Part shown: positions 16,426 to 26,435 of the stretch, piece after piece | How positions within the stretch are numbered: position 1 is the first letter of the stretch | Layout of the letters: every line of letters starts with the position of its first letter | Position numbers and translations under genes: made by a program | From: Bacteroidota bacterium | GTDB taxonomy: Bacteria; Bacteroidota; Bacteroidia; UBA4408 | Reading direction: 5' to 3' | DNA length: 64,000 nt | Assembly (NCBI GenBank): GCA_016718805.1 | Contig: JADKCP010000001.1 | Coordinates: 372,001 to 436,000 of the forward strand | The notes under the pieces: model-generated | The model's database searches: none | Told to the model about the DNA's origin: nothing | Seen by the model: only the letters and a program-made list of their open reading frames with translations

Positions 16426-18966
16426 ATGAAGTATTTCTCCTTTTTAACACCCCTTTTTATTTGCTGTATACTTTGTGCAAGCACCACCAATGTTAGCGCA
16501 CAAATAGTAATTAACGAATTTTCAGCTTCGAATTTATCACAGTATGTCGATAATCATAGCGACTATAATGATTGGATTGAACTGTACAATAACTCTTCGA
16601 GTGCTATCAATATAGGGGGTTATTATTTAAGCGATGACACACTTAACAAAACCAAATGGCAAATTCCCTCCACTGCTGTAATTGCAGCAAATGGATTTAT
16701 GCGCTTTTGGGCTTCTGGTCGCAACGAGTTTATTGTTGGAAATTACCACACCAATTTCAGCCTTAAGCAAACCAAATCAACACATGAGTACATAGTGCTT
16801 TCTGATGCATCTGCAACAATAATTGATTTTATTGATATTCATAAAAAAACTCAACTTGGACATTCCTACGGCCGTAAGCCCGATGGAGCCGCTACTTGGG
16901 GTGTATTTATTTCTCCAAGCCCCAATACATCCAACACAGCCGCTGTTTATCCTGGTTATGTAGCAAAGCCTTCTTTTAGTGTTGCTCCTGGTTTTTACGC
17001 TTCAGCCATTTCAGTTGATATAACCTGTGCCGATTCTTTAGCAACGATTCGCTATACACTTGATGGTTCACAACCCACAACGGTATCGCCAATTTATACA
17101 GGTCCTATTACCATTGCATCCACTAAAGTTATTAAAGCAATGGCCTATAATACAGCATCTGGGAAGTTACCAAGTTTTGTGGCGTATGAATCTATTTTTA
17201 TAAATGTAAATCATACGCTTCCGGTAGTATCAATTTCGGCAAGTGCACTAACCTCTTTGGCCAACAACATTAACGCGAACCTTACCCCATTCGGAAGCTT
17301 TGAATATTTTAACGATGCACAAGTATTGACCGCTAAAAGTTATGGCGAATTTAACCGTCATGGACAAGATTCATGGGCCAATAGCCAACGCAGTTTGGAT
17401 TTTGTGTCGCGCGACGAAATGGGCTACAATCATGCAGTAGAGGAAGTATTGTTTAACACAACAACGCGCAATGATTATCAACGTGTAATTTTACGAGCAG
17501 CAGGCGACGATAATTATCCTGCCGATCACGATCCCGACAATATTGGAAGCGCGCACATTCGCGATGCTTTTATTCACAATGTAGCAGTGCAAGATAAGCT
17601 CGATTTGGATGCGCGCCGTGGATCAAAATGTGTGGTATATTTAAATGGACAATATTGGGGAGTATATGATTTAAGAGACAATCCGGATGATCACGACAAT
17701 ACTAAATTTTATTATGGACAAGATAAATACAATTTGTATTACATCGAAACTTGGGGTCAAACTTGGGCACAATATGGAGGACAACCGGCACTTAATGATT
17801 GGAGTGCACTGAGAACTTTTATTCTTTCAAATAGCATGGCTAATTCCGCCAACTTTCAGTATGTTAGCGATCGACTCGATGTGAAAAGTTTAGTTGATTA
17901 TGTTGCTGTAAACATGTTTACTGTTTGCTCCGATTGGCTAAATTGGAATACTGCCTGGTGGCGTGGACTCGATTCGAGTGGAACGCACTTAAAATGGGGA
18001 TATACACTTTGGGACAACGATGCAACCTATGGGCACTATATTAATTATACCAACATTCCTGATACTTCTTCTGCTGCAGACCCATGCGATCCGGAAACAT
18101 TAAATGGAAGTTCAGACCCCCAAGATCACATTGGAATACTATTGGCTTTGCGTCAGAATCCGGGTTTTAACCAGTACTACCTTACACGAATGCTCGATTT
18201 ATGGAACACAACGTTTAGTTGCGAAAATTTATTGGCAAAACTGGATAGCACTGAAAATTTAATTGACCCTGAAATGGCACAGCACTCAACACGCTGGTCG
18301 GGAACTTACACCGAGTGGAAAAGCAATGTGGCTCAACTGCGCACCTTTATTACAAATCGTTGCAGCGATTTAACCACAGGATTTATGAGTTGCTATAATT
18401 TAACCGGACCCCATACTGTTACAGTGGATGCACAACCTGTCGGTACAGGAACAGTGCAGTTTAATTCGGTTAACCTAACAAATTTACCTTGGACCGGAAC
18501 ATATTTTGGAAATATTGGAAGCAATATAATTGCTAAATCGCTTGACACTGCATATCATTTTGCAAGTTGGAGTGCCAATAGCCAAACAATAAATCCCAAT
18601 GTGCAATCGGATACTGCAAATTTAATATTGACCAATTCCGATACCATTATTGCTCATTTTATTAATCCTTCATCGGTAAAGCCAATGCCAGCTTCGGGGG
18701 TTTCTTTCTCGGTGTATCCAACTTTAATTAATTCAAGTACTACCATCACTTACGAATTAGCAGAGGCACAAGCTGTGCAACTTAGTATATATTCCTCACA
18801 AGGTAAATTGCTCACAAGTATGGTTAATCCTAGCACCAAACAAAACGCTGGTACTTACAAGGTACAATTGGATTTTGGCAGCAGCAAATTAGCAGCTGAT
18901 GTTTATCTAGTTAAACTAAATGCAGGAAACTATTCAAAAAGTATTAAAGTGGTTTATTTGCCTTAG
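16426..18966 (+). CDS. T9SS surface protein with lamin-tail, chitobiase-like and CotH kinase domains
   Basis: An 846-residue secreted protein. Signal peptide to about residue 25 (NVSAQ). Lamin-tail domain at about 26-150 (IVINEFSASN, NDWIELYNNSS, GGYYLSDD). Chitobiase/hexosaminidase C-terminal-type domain at about 185-245 (TIRYTLDGSQPT, TKVIKAMAY). CotH kinase-like domain at about 260-640 (GEFNRHGQDSWANSQRSLDF, LNGQYWGVYDLRDNPD, WGYTLWDNDATY). T9SS sorting domain at the end (FSVYPTLINSSTTI to VVYLP). In Bacillus, CotH is an atypical kinase that phosphorylates spore-coat proteins; in Bacteroidota such proteins are surface proteins of unproven activity. It ends at a shared bidirectional terminator. 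Confidence 0.88.
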   Translation: MKYFSFLTPLFICCILCASTTNVSAQIVINEFSASNLSQYVDNHSDYNDWIELYNNSSSAINIGGYYLSDDTLNKTKWQIPSTAVIAANGFMRFWASGRNEFIVGNYHTNFSLKQTKSTHEYIVLSDASATIIDFIDIHKKTQLGHSYGRKPDGAATWGVFISPSPNTSNTAAVYPGYVAKPSFSVAPGFYASAISVDITCADSLATIRYTLDGSQPTTVSPIYTGPITIASTKVIKAMAYNTASGKLPSFVAYESIFINVNHTLPVVSISASALTSLANNINANLTPFGSFEYFNDAQVLTAKSYGEFNRHGQDSWANSQRSLDFVSRDEMGYNHAVEEVLFNTTTRNDYQRVILRAAGDDNYPADHDPDNIGSAHIRDAFIHNVAVQDKLDLDARRGSKCVVYLNGQYWGVYDLRDNPDDHDNTKFYYGQDKYNLYYIETWGQTWAQYGGQPALNDWSALRTFILSNSMANSANFQYVSDRLDVKSLVDYVAVNMFTVCSDWLNWNTAWWRGLDSSGTHLKWGYTLWDNDATYGHYINYTNIPDTSSAADPCDPETLNGSSDPQDHIGILLALRQNPGFNQYYLTRMLDLWNTTFSCENLLAKLDSTENLIDPEMAQHSTRWSGTYTEWKSNVAQLRTFITNRCSDLTTGFMSCYNLTGPHTVTVDAQPVGTGTVQFNSVNLTNLPWTGTYFGNIGSNIIAKSLDTAYHFASWSANSQTINPNVQSDTANLILTNSDTIIAHFINPSSVKPMPASGVSFSVYPTLINSSTTITYELAEAQAVQLSIYSSQGKLLTSMVNPSTKQNAGTYKVQLDFGSSKLAADVYLVKLNAGNYSKSIKVVYLP

Positions 18967-18984
18967 CGACTTTTAAATCGGTTT

Positions 18985-19029
18985 AAACAAAAAGGAAGGC
19001 CAAATTAAATGGAACCTTCCTTTTTGTTT
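18985..19029. terminator. Bidirectional intrinsic terminator
   Basis: A perfect 15-bp inverted repeat (18985-18999 with 19015-19029, arm AAACAAAAAGGAAGG) and a 15-base loop lie between the convergent genes ending at 18966 (plus) and 19032 (minus). The A/T-rich outer half of the stem supplies a U-tract in either direction. Confidence 0.85.
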
Positions 19030-19031
19030 AA

Positions 19032-19751
19032 TTATTTCACTACAACCATATTCTGTTCATCACCCAAATCACCATTTACAAATAGCTGAACGTGATAAAC
19101 TCCTTCAGATAAGCTGAGTTTTTTGAATTCATACCTATTCGTGCCACTTACATCTTGCTGTAAAATCAATTTTCCGGTGTAATCATAAACTTTAAGATTA
19201 GCACTTGCTTTTTTATCAAATACAAATTCATAAACTGCATTACCATCGCTAGGGCTTGGGAATAATTTATAGGAGGAAACGAAACCACCATCCTGATTCA
19301 AATTTGCTTTTCTATTTTGAGGAATAGGATTATAATTATCGCATGAATTATAGCGAGGAGGAATTTCCTCAAATAAAGCACGTAGAGTGCGAGCCATATA
19401 AACTGCTGGACCTGCAGAATATGGACAAAGATTTGAAAGGTAAATGATGGTGCTTTTCTGACTGTTTGTGAATGCTTTATTTTGAGCAAATGACATACTT
19501 ATATTGGTTGCTGTTTTATAATTCGATTCAACAGCAAGAGTAGGTTGCAAACCGTTATTTATTTGTTGCAATGGAGAAATTACCGCTGTTGTTGCGCTAT
19601 CCACCTCTACATTAGCAAGAGAATCCTTCAATGCACCAATAGTCCCTACATTTTCTTGTTCCAATTGAGCAACAGCATTCGCAATAGCTGCATCATTGGC
19701 TACAAGATTTGCATCTTGTTTGCTTCTTGATAAAAGATATTCTTTGCCCAT
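19032..19751 (-). CDS. C-terminal fragment with T9SS sorting domain, split off by frameshift
   Basis: This frame is open from 19781 down to the stop at 19032; the first ATG is at 19751 (MGKEYLLSRS). It looks like the C-terminal end of the 1599-residue protein upstream, because the out-of-frame codons just before the ATG read LDSYFETFKW and join smoothly onto the end of the upstream frame. It has a helical stretch (residues 10-60), a Pro/Asn-rich region and a T9SS sorting domain (YKLFPSPSDGNAVYEF to NMVVVK). Without this part the large upstream protein would lack its secretion signal. On its own it has no signal peptide, so independent function is unlikely. Confidence 0.72.
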   Translation of the reverse strand: MGKEYLLSRSKQDANLVANDAAIANAVAQLEQENVGTIGALKDSLANVEVDSATTAVISPLQQINNGLQPTLAVESNYKTATNISMSFAQNKAFTNSQKSTIIYLSNLCPYSAGPAVYMARTLRALFEEIPPRYNSCDNYNPIPQNRKANLNQDGGFVSSYKLFPSPSDGNAVYEFVFDKKASANLKVYDYTGKLILQQDVSGTNRYEFKKLSLSEGVYHVQLFVNGDLGDEQNMVVVK

Positions 19752-19777
19752 CCATTTAAATGTTTCAAAGTATGAAT

Positions 19778-22700
19778 CTAGTCAATGCTATCCTGCGCAA
19801 CTCTACTTTCGTATTCAGAATTGGTTGGTAATTCTGGGCGCTCAATGCAATAGGGATCAGCCGAAAAATTAGTAAGAATATTTGTTGCACACGCTTGATA
19901 ATCATTAGTTGGATCATGCGTATAATTATCAGTTGGCTCGTAGGTACCACCTGACCGAGTATGAAAAGTGGTATAGCCACCACCTTTAAAGTAATTGCTA
20001 AAATAACTTGTTGTTTGATGCCCATTTCCTGCTGTATATGGACTACCAATCCATTCATTGTCTAATGCCAATCCGTTAGGAGGATTAGTTGTGGTACTTG
20101 CACCTTGGTCTTGTAAACCCATCAAATTCCAATTCAAATAAACTTGATCGTAACAATCTCCCATAGCATTTCCTGCTAAAGTTGTATGTGGGCTTGCTCC
20201 ACCGATCCATAAGCCCCTTCCAATATTTCCAACACTGTTGCAAAATAGGTTCGTATAAGGGCTATTATCAGCCATTATTCCATTACTCCACCAAATTTGT
20301 TGCTGACTTGAACCATAACTGCTAACTGAATTAACTTCTATACGGGTACTGCTGCAGTTTTCAACTTTAATTCCATAGGTTTGATAATCATAGCTACCTG
20401 TTTCCATTAGTTCATTGTGCAAATTGTTGAATATGTGAGCATAATCAATACTTTGCAGATGGATACCTTTTGCTAAATTATAAAATTCATTGAGGTAAAT
20501 ATCTGTAACAGAATTATTGTCTATTGAATTATCATACAGACCATTGATTTCAATCCCTCCAGGATAGTTCATTCCTTCACTTCCTGTATTAGAAATGATA
20601 TTATTATAAATAGAATATTGAACTCGATGATTGGAAATGTGTTGAATGGCAAAAGCTGTAAAATCAGTAAAATTGTTATCATGAATACCAATACTTATTG
20701 TATTTCCTAATGATGTATAAATACCCTTTGTCCCTGTATTAAAATTACATGAGCTGACGTTTAAATCCACATTATATCGATCTTCAATACCGGTTACACA
20801 TTCAGCGAAGTTGCTTGAAGTTACATTTAAATCAGCGTCATTTTGTGCATTTATACCAATATTGCATGCTTCAAAATCTGTTTTGATAACATTAACACTA
20901 CTAGTTGAGGTATAAATACCAGTCTCACAGTTACTGATTACATTGGCAGAATTACTTGCGTCTCCTATACTTATTGAGCCAATGCCGTTTAAACAAATAC
21001 CTTGAAGTGTGCGTTGAGAACTATGAGGAGATTTTAAGCAATTTGCATTTACATTCGATGAGTTCTTGCAACTGAAAATAGCACTAGATCCAATATAGGA
21101 AGAGTTAGCAACACCTGTTCCTGTTATTTTTAAACCAATGTAATTTGCATTTAATGTTGCATCATCAATTACTACTTTTCCATTTTGTATTGAGTTAATT
21201 GCAATAAGAGCATCTTCAATTTTTGATTTGCCAATTAGTTGTACTTCAGAAGTACTTGATTGCAACACGATTCCTGTCCACATGTCAGTGCCACAAGTCC
21301 TCAGATATGAGCTTCCGGTAATGATAAGTTTTGCCCCAGCTCCAACATTAATTGTTGCTTCTTTATTAAGCTGTACATCAGCTGAATTCATTGTTACAAC
21401 TGTTCCGCTGCCAGTAATGTTGAGTGTTCCATTAATGTTAAAGGAACCGCTTAAAGTTTGAGAGCTGCTAATTGTGGCATTATTTAAGTCTCCTGTTCCT
21501 GCATCACAACAACCTTTCACAACAAAGTTTGCGGTAGCGCTATTTCCGCATGCATTGGTAACTGTGCAACTGATGGTGCAACCGGTGTTAGCAAAGCTAG
21601 CCCAATTCGTAATCGTCATGCTATTTCCATTGATGGTTTTAATCACTCCATTTGGTACGCTCCATGTATAAGTAGCATTGTTTGGGTCTTCGTTAACGAC
21701 GTAAGTTTTATTCATTTCGCAGGTAATGCTGCTGCCTGTGATTGTGGGGGTTGGAAACATTTGCAAAATATATGGTGCAGAGGTGCCAAAGCAATTGGCA
21801 GAACTTGTAACTGTTACTGTGTAAACGCCGTTTTGAGAAGCGGTGTATGATTGTGCAGATGCACCACTAATATTTTGACCGTTAAGTTTCCATTGATATT
21901 GTGCTCCGGTATAATCATCTATTGACAAGAAAGCATTACAATTTAACGACTCAAATGAGTTTTTGATTTTTGGACTAGGGATATTCAATGTACTATTAAT
22001 AGCTATTTGTGTTGTTGGATAAAATGTATGAACAACATTGTAAATATCCGTATAGGTGGCTTGGCATGGGCCATAGCTACAATAGGGAACAACTGTGTAC
22101 AATCCACTTTGCAATCCTGATACCGCAGCTGTTGTTGTAACGACAGGAGCGTATCCTGAGCGCTCCCAGTGATAGCTTAAAATGCCGCAACCGCATTGCG
22201 ATAAATAAACCTCAGCAGAGCCGTTTGTATAGTTTGGACAACTTGCCTCTGTTACAGAGTTTACTACCCAATAAGGGTTGTACCCTACCAATGTGGAGGC
22301 TCCTGTGAATTTAATTTCGTCACGAATTTGCAATTGAGAGAATGTACCCGTGTGTGTAGGGTCATTAAATTCCGAAACGCAGGTATAGTAATCGGTAGTA
22401 TTGGTTGATACCGGAGCGTTAATGTTATCAGCGCTTCCACCCAATAAATCCTGCAGACCAGTGTTTTTATTGTATTTATACCAAGAATATGTTGGAGTAG
22501 CTGAATATCCCGATTGTGCATTTATGGTATTGCAATTAGTGCATGTATGCCCACCAACAGTGACAATCTCTTCTGAATTTATTGCTAAATTGCTTGTTTG
22601 AACGACAGTCAAGGGGTCGGTATCTATTTTTAATAAATGGTCAGCATCAGGCATTGCTCCATATTTAAACCAACCAAAGCCCTCTGAAAAATTAATGTTG

Positions 22701-24577
22701 GGGAATTGTGTTTTGATGGAAGTTGTTGCAGTTGTTGCATTAAGTGGATTGGGAGTATTGAGGTAAATATTAAAAAGCAAATCAAGGTTATCAGGGTAAC
22801 CATACCAGTTCCTGTCTGTTGATTGGTCGTACACATGTCCGTTTTTGTTTTTGAGGTAATCGCCAAAATAGTTTCTGCCGGCATCACCGCTCGATTGACC
22901 ACCAAATAAAGGAAGTATTTTTATGTTGTGAGATGCGTTACCATTAATGGTAGTTGAATTAAAGGCTGACAATCGGTTACCCCAGAAGTTAATATCTCTT
23001 TCGAAAAACTCTATTGGATAAGGAGAAACACTCCGCGGGCTGTGGTCGAGCAATTGCCCATCGAAATAAAAACTCAGAAACAACCAATCCACATTTTCTT
23101 CAAGCATATTAGCCTGGGCTTGAATAGGTACTTGGGTACCTGATGTAACAGTTGCAAGTTTATCTAATTCTCCAATGTAAGTTGAAACTAACAAGGGGTG
23201 GTAACCTGTGGAGTTGGAAGCGGACTTTACATCATCATGCATGTGCTCCAAGCCATATTTGAAATAATCATTATAGTTTGCATAGATAGTTGTATTTGGA
23301 TTGGGGTCATAACCCCAATAATCAGCTTCAGTAAAAATTATATCGAAGCAGTAACTCGCATTGTGATTAATGGGCGCTGTAAGTTGCCGGTGGTTAAATT
23401 CATTGATGTTGTCAAAAAAAAGATTGTCAGTGCTGGCTTGTAACGCTCCACTACCCTGAGTGGGAGGACTGCCTGCTCCAATATATCGGATGTTGAAAGG
23501 CGCTGAGTGTGCCTTGTGCAAAAAGTTGGCAAGCTGCGATTCGAGTGATGCATTATTGGCAGTGGTAATGGTGCTTGCTCTTGGAAACAGTAAAGTACTG
23601 CTTGTTGAAGAAATGGTTTTATCATCCAATTTTTTTAAAATCAGATTCTGATAACCGTGTGACAGAGCGTATTGAAGCAGTGCATCCTCGCGCTCATAAA
23701 CCCCATCATTATCCTCATCCACATCAAAAATGGAAGTACCAAAAAACTCCACAAACAAGGTTTTATCATAAGCATGGCTTGCGGCTGGATTATCAGAAAC
23801 CAGCAATACATTGTCAATTGCAGCCGGTTTATTGAAGGCTGCAGTATTATTGTTTCGCCAACTAAAAACCAAATAAAATGTTGTTCCTGATAGGGAAGCA
23901 GGCAGCTCGGTATAAAAACTCTGTGGTGAACTTTTACCATTCAACATTCCTGCTTTGCCTGGAGTAATTAATATTGCTGTGCTTCCCAACACACTTCCGT
24001 CTTGCTCGGTAGCGGTGCTTGTGTAGGTATTGTCGCTGGCTGAGGGAGCTGTGGTGCCAGGTAGCACCGCTACTTGCAAACCATCGTACATAAAATCTAT
24101 CGAAGTAGGAGCAGTAGATGTTACTCCATTGCTGTACCAATCAAAACTAAGGTTAATTATTTTTTCGCTAGAAGGAATAGTTACTTGCCTGTAAAAATGT
24201 GTATAAGTGGCGGTAGTGGCACCTCCGGTTGTATATGTCCAAGCGCTACCTGAGTTGTCTGAGATATAGGCATATTTATTAGTTGTACTAATTGAAAAAA
24301 GTGTACTTCCGGGAGAACCAACAAACCATTGAGTAGGATTGTTGGTAGCGGTTCCATTGGCAGTGTTCCAGCCGTTTGAAGCAAAAGTGCTTCCATTTTC
24401 AAAATCTCCGCCCCCGTTGGTTCCCGTACCTGGACCAATGAGTTGGGTTTGAGAAAATGCGGGTGGCGCTATGAGCATTACAAGCCAAGCAAGTGCTGCT
24501 ATTGCAAATTTATGAGTTTTTGCTACACTCGCATAATTTAGTGCGAGTAATGCGCTGTTATTGTTTTTTGAGTTCAT
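19778..24577 (-). CDS. Very large secreted protein: EF-hand/barrel-like domain plus beta-helix, frameshifted at its end
   Basis: A 1599-codon frame. An export signal ends at about residue 43 (APPAFSQ), preceded by a long, positively charged N-region. A jelly-roll-like module covers about 45-262. A domain at about 272-640 is shared with the protein at 46224-47807: an EF-hand-like loop at 287-298 (D-x-D-x-D-G-V-Y-E-R-E-D) followed by ALLQY, then FTEADYW at 415-421, YIGELDK and ILPLFGGQ. After it come Ig-like modules (about 650-1050) and a right-handed parallel beta-helix region (about 1080-1480, NosD-like Asn/Gly/Ile ladder). The stop at 19778-19780 is premature; the sorting domain lies in another frame at 19032-19781. 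The substrate is unknown; a surface carbohydrate-active or adhesive role is inference. It starts 12 bases after the gene at 24589. Confidence 0.82.
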   Translation of the reverse strand: MNSKNNNSALLALNYASVAKTHKFAIAALAWLVMLIAPPAFSQTQLIGPGTGTNGGGDFENGSTFASNGWNTANGTATNNPTQWFVGSPGSTLFSISTTNKYAYISDNSGSAWTYTTGGATTATYTHFYRQVTIPSSEKIINLSFDWYSNGVTSTAPTSIDFMYDGLQVAVLPGTTAPSASDNTYTSTATEQDGSVLGSTAILITPGKAGMLNGKSSPQSFYTELPASLSGTTFYLVFSWRNNNTAAFNKPAAIDNVLLVSDNPAASHAYDKTLFVEFFGTSIFDVDEDNDGVYEREDALLQYALSHGYQNLILKKLDDKTISSTSSTLLFPRASTITTANNASLESQLANFLHKAHSAPFNIRYIGAGSPPTQGSGALQASTDNLFFDNINEFNHRQLTAPINHNASYCFDIIFTEADYWGYDPNPNTTIYANYNDYFKYGLEHMHDDVKSASNSTGYHPLLVSTYIGELDKLATVTSGTQVPIQAQANMLEENVDWLFLSFYFDGQLLDHSPRSVSPYPIEFFERDINFWGNRLSAFNSTTINGNASHNIKILPLFGGQSSGDAGRNYFGDYLKNKNGHVYDQSTDRNWYGYPDNLDLLFNIYLNTPNPLNATTATTSIKTQFPNINFSEGFGWFKYGAMPDADHLLKIDTDPLTVVQTSNLAINSEEIVTVGGHTCTNCNTINAQSGYSATPTYSWYKYNKNTGLQDLLGGSADNINAPVSTNTTDYYTCVSEFNDPTHTGTFSQLQIRDEIKFTGASTLVGYNPYWVVNSVTEASCPNYTNGSAEVYLSQCGCGILSYHWERSGYAPVVTTTAAVSGLQSGLYTVVPYCSYGPCQATYTDIYNVVHTFYPTTQIAINSTLNIPSPKIKNSFESLNCNAFLSIDDYTGAQYQWKLNGQNISGASAQSYTASQNGVYTVTVTSSANCFGTSAPYILQMFPTPTITGSSITCEMNKTYVVNEDPNNATYTWSVPNGVIKTINGNSMTITNWASFANTGCTISCTVTNACGNSATANFVVKGCCDAGTGDLNNATISSSQTLSGSFNINGTLNITGSGTVVTMNSADVQLNKEATINVGAGAKLIITGSSYLRTCGTDMWTGIVLQSSTSEVQLIGKSKIEDALIAINSIQNGKVVIDDATLNANYIGLKITGTGVANSSYIGSSAIFSCKNSSNVNANCLKSPHSSQRTLQGICLNGIGSISIGDASNSANVISNCETGIYTSTSSVNVIKTDFEACNIGINAQNDADLNVTSSNFAECVTGIEDRYNVDLNVSSCNFNTGTKGIYTSLGNTISIGIHDNNFTDFTAFAIQHISNHRVQYSIYNNIISNTGSEGMNYPGGIEINGLYDNSIDNNSVTDIYLNEFYNLAKGIHLQSIDYAHIFNNLHNELMETGSYDYQTYGIKVENCSSTRIEVNSVSSYGSSQQQIWWSNGIMADNSPYTNLFCNSVGNIGRGLWIGGASPHTTLAGNAMGDCYDQVYLNWNLMGLQDQGASTTTNPPNGLALDNEWIGSPYTAGNGHQTTSYFSNYFKGGGYTTFHTRSGGTYEPTDNYTHDPTNDYQACATNILTNFSADPYCIERPELPTNSEYESRVAQDSID

Positions 24578-24588
24578 ATTTTTTAGTT

Positions 24589-26034
24589 TTAGTGAGCGAT
24601 TATAATTTTGCCTGATTTGAAGACTTGTGATTTATCTTTGATTTGATAAGTGTATGTTCCTGATGGAAAATTTTTGGTTTTTATCTGCAATTGTTTTTGC
24701 GATGTTTTAAGCGGTTGATTAAGTACCACTTTTCCACCAGCCTCAAAAAAGCAAATAGAAATTTGACCAGTTAGCGCAATATTGTTACTTTGTTCAATAG
24801 TTACTCTATCATCGGCAGGATTGGGATAAACCCTAAACACTATATCATCCCAAATAATATTTTTAATTCCTATAAAGCTTTGGTTGGTTTTGACTAAAAT
24901 GCTGTAATGATAACCAGCATCACTATAAACGCATAAGAAAGACACTTCATTATTGCGTGTAACAACGCATTTTATCATAATAATTTTATTCGCAGCATAG
25001 TTTACTGCATTGATGTTTTGATTCGCGTGTAAATTGTATTTATACAGGTTGATGGAATCAAATCCTCCTGAACCATTATTGTAATTAATCAAACAGCTAT
25101 CATTGAAAAAAATATCAGATCCAAAGCTTTTATTGCTCTCAAAATAAAGTTTCTGCCCAAGAAGATTTCCTGTGGTGTCTAACTTAAAAATGGTGAATGA
25201 GCCTTTGGGCACTACTGAATTTGGAGCATTAATATAAGCTAAAAATAAATGCTTATTAAGTGTTAATCTATAATCAGATGGGTAGAAGGACTTGGCTGTA
25301 TCATTAAGCAATCTGCACCAAATTAAGTTACCAGAAAAGTCGATGCTAAAAACTTCTGGCTTCTGAATACTTGCAAATGATGGGGTTAATGAATCCCAGC
25401 TTCCTGAAATATAAATCCTTTGAGTGTCAAGAACTATTTCTTTAGCGATGAATGTGCCAGTCGTAAATATTTCTAATTGCTTAGTCCACAATGTATCGCC
25501 CCAATAGTTTACTTTAATAATCTGGTTTATTCCACCTGTAATGCTACCGGCAAGCAAATAAGTCGAGTCATCAAATATTTCTAAGGCAGTTGCATTTTCT
25601 ATCGTTGCAAAGTCGTATTGCTTTTTCCAGAGCAAGTTTCCAAGGCTATCCAATTTGCAAAAAATAACATCACCTAAGTTTGGGCTAGTTAATCCATGAA
25701 TAGTTGCTGAAATAACAATATCATATTGAGATGTTTCCTTTACCTTCCTTGCCTCATTCGCATTCAAGCTTGATGTTGGAAGGCAATCGGTGTTGGTAAA
25801 ACGCCACTGCTCGTTGCCAAGGCTGTCGGTTTTTATTACTATAAAATTGCTGTTACCTCCGGGATAAAAGTTCCTTCCACACATAATGTATCCACCATCG
25901 TGTGTGGTATCGATGTCAATCAATACCAAATCGGCACTTTGGTTACCGTAAAAATTTTTAATAAAGCCTTGGGGTTGTGCAAGTGCCACAGCAGCAGTAG
26001 CAAAATAAAATAGAAGTAAGAAGAGTTTTTTCAT
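24589..26034 (-). CDS. T9SS-exported propeller-like protein
   Basis: A 481-residue protein: signal peptide to about residue 19 (AVALAQ); repeated units of the form [FI]-x-x-x-D-x-x-G-N-x-x-W (DSLGNEQWR, DSLGNLLWKKQ, NYWGDTLWTKQ, DFSGNLIWCRL, DTTGNLLGQK) with DGGYIMCG-type strands, suggesting a beta-propeller of about six or seven blades; then a T9SS sorting domain from about residue 395 (FRVYPNPADDRVTI to GKIIIAH). No enzymatic residues recognised. It is the first gene of a two-gene unit with the 1599-codon gene. A truncated relative lies just upstream at 26098-26364. Confidence 0.82.
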   Translation of the reverse strand: MKKLFLLLFYFATAAVALAQPQGFIKNFYGNQSADLVLIDIDTTHDGGYIMCGRNFYPGGNSNFIVIKTDSLGNEQWRFTNTDCLPTSSLNANEARKVKETSQYDIVISATIHGLTSPNLGDVIFCKLDSLGNLLWKKQYDFATIENATALEIFDDSTYLLAGSITGGINQIIKVNYWGDTLWTKQLEIFTTGTFIAKEIVLDTQRIYISGSWDSLTPSFASIQKPEVFSIDFSGNLIWCRLLNDTAKSFYPSDYRLTLNKHLFLAYINAPNSVVPKGSFTIFKLDTTGNLLGQKLYFESNKSFGSDIFFNDSCLINYNNGSGGFDSINLYKYNLHANQNINAVNYAANKIIMIKCVVTRNNEVSFLCVYSDAGYHYSILVKTNQSFIGIKNIIWDDIVFRVYPNPADDRVTIEQSNNIALTGQISICFFEAGGKVVLNQPLKTSQKQLQIKTKNFPSGTYTYQIKDKSQVFKSGKIIIAH

Positions 26035-26097
26035 CGATCAAATTAAAAGCAACGTTAGAAATAAAGGATTAAACCAGTGTAGCTGAATTAATAGTAT

Positions 26098-26364
26098 CTA
26101 TCCACCTAACTGTCTTATTGCAAGCCCATTACTGGAATCAGTTCCATCAAACTGGTTGTTGATATAAGTCCATTTTATTTGTCCGTTTGAATCCAGCTTG
26201 GTAATGGCGTAATTATTTGAGACGGTATTCGCTATATAACCACCATCTTTAGTACATTCAAAAGATACCATTCTTTCACCTGGTAAATTGGTAATAAATG
26301 GGTTGAGTTGTGCAGAAGCTCGTAAGGTAATGAGTAAAATAAGGAGTATTAGGTTCTTTTTCAT
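26098..26364 (-). pseudogene. Truncated copy of the propeller-like T9SS protein
   Basis: From the ATG at 26364 (MKKNLILLILLIT) 88 residues remain: a signal peptide (to RASAQ), then one blade with the same signature as the neighbour at 24589 (ECTKDGGYIANT, TKLDSNGQIKWTY), then a stop at 26098 after RQLGG. The neighbour is 481 residues long with a sorting domain, so this is the first sixth of a related gene. It probably arose by tandem duplication followed by loss of the 3' part. I see no continuation in other frames before 26034. Confidence 0.7.
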
Positions 26365-26435
26365 TGATTCAAGAAAATAATCCAACTATAAATGTAGCGA
26401 ATAAAGATAAACATTCGGTAAACTGCAGCTTGATA

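Noticed and set aside
21228..23940. Many frames of 60-100 codons on both strands within 19778-24577
   Set aside because: The long minus-strand frame has clear domain structure and homology to the 46224 protein; the others are by-products of its Thr/Asn/Ser-rich codons.
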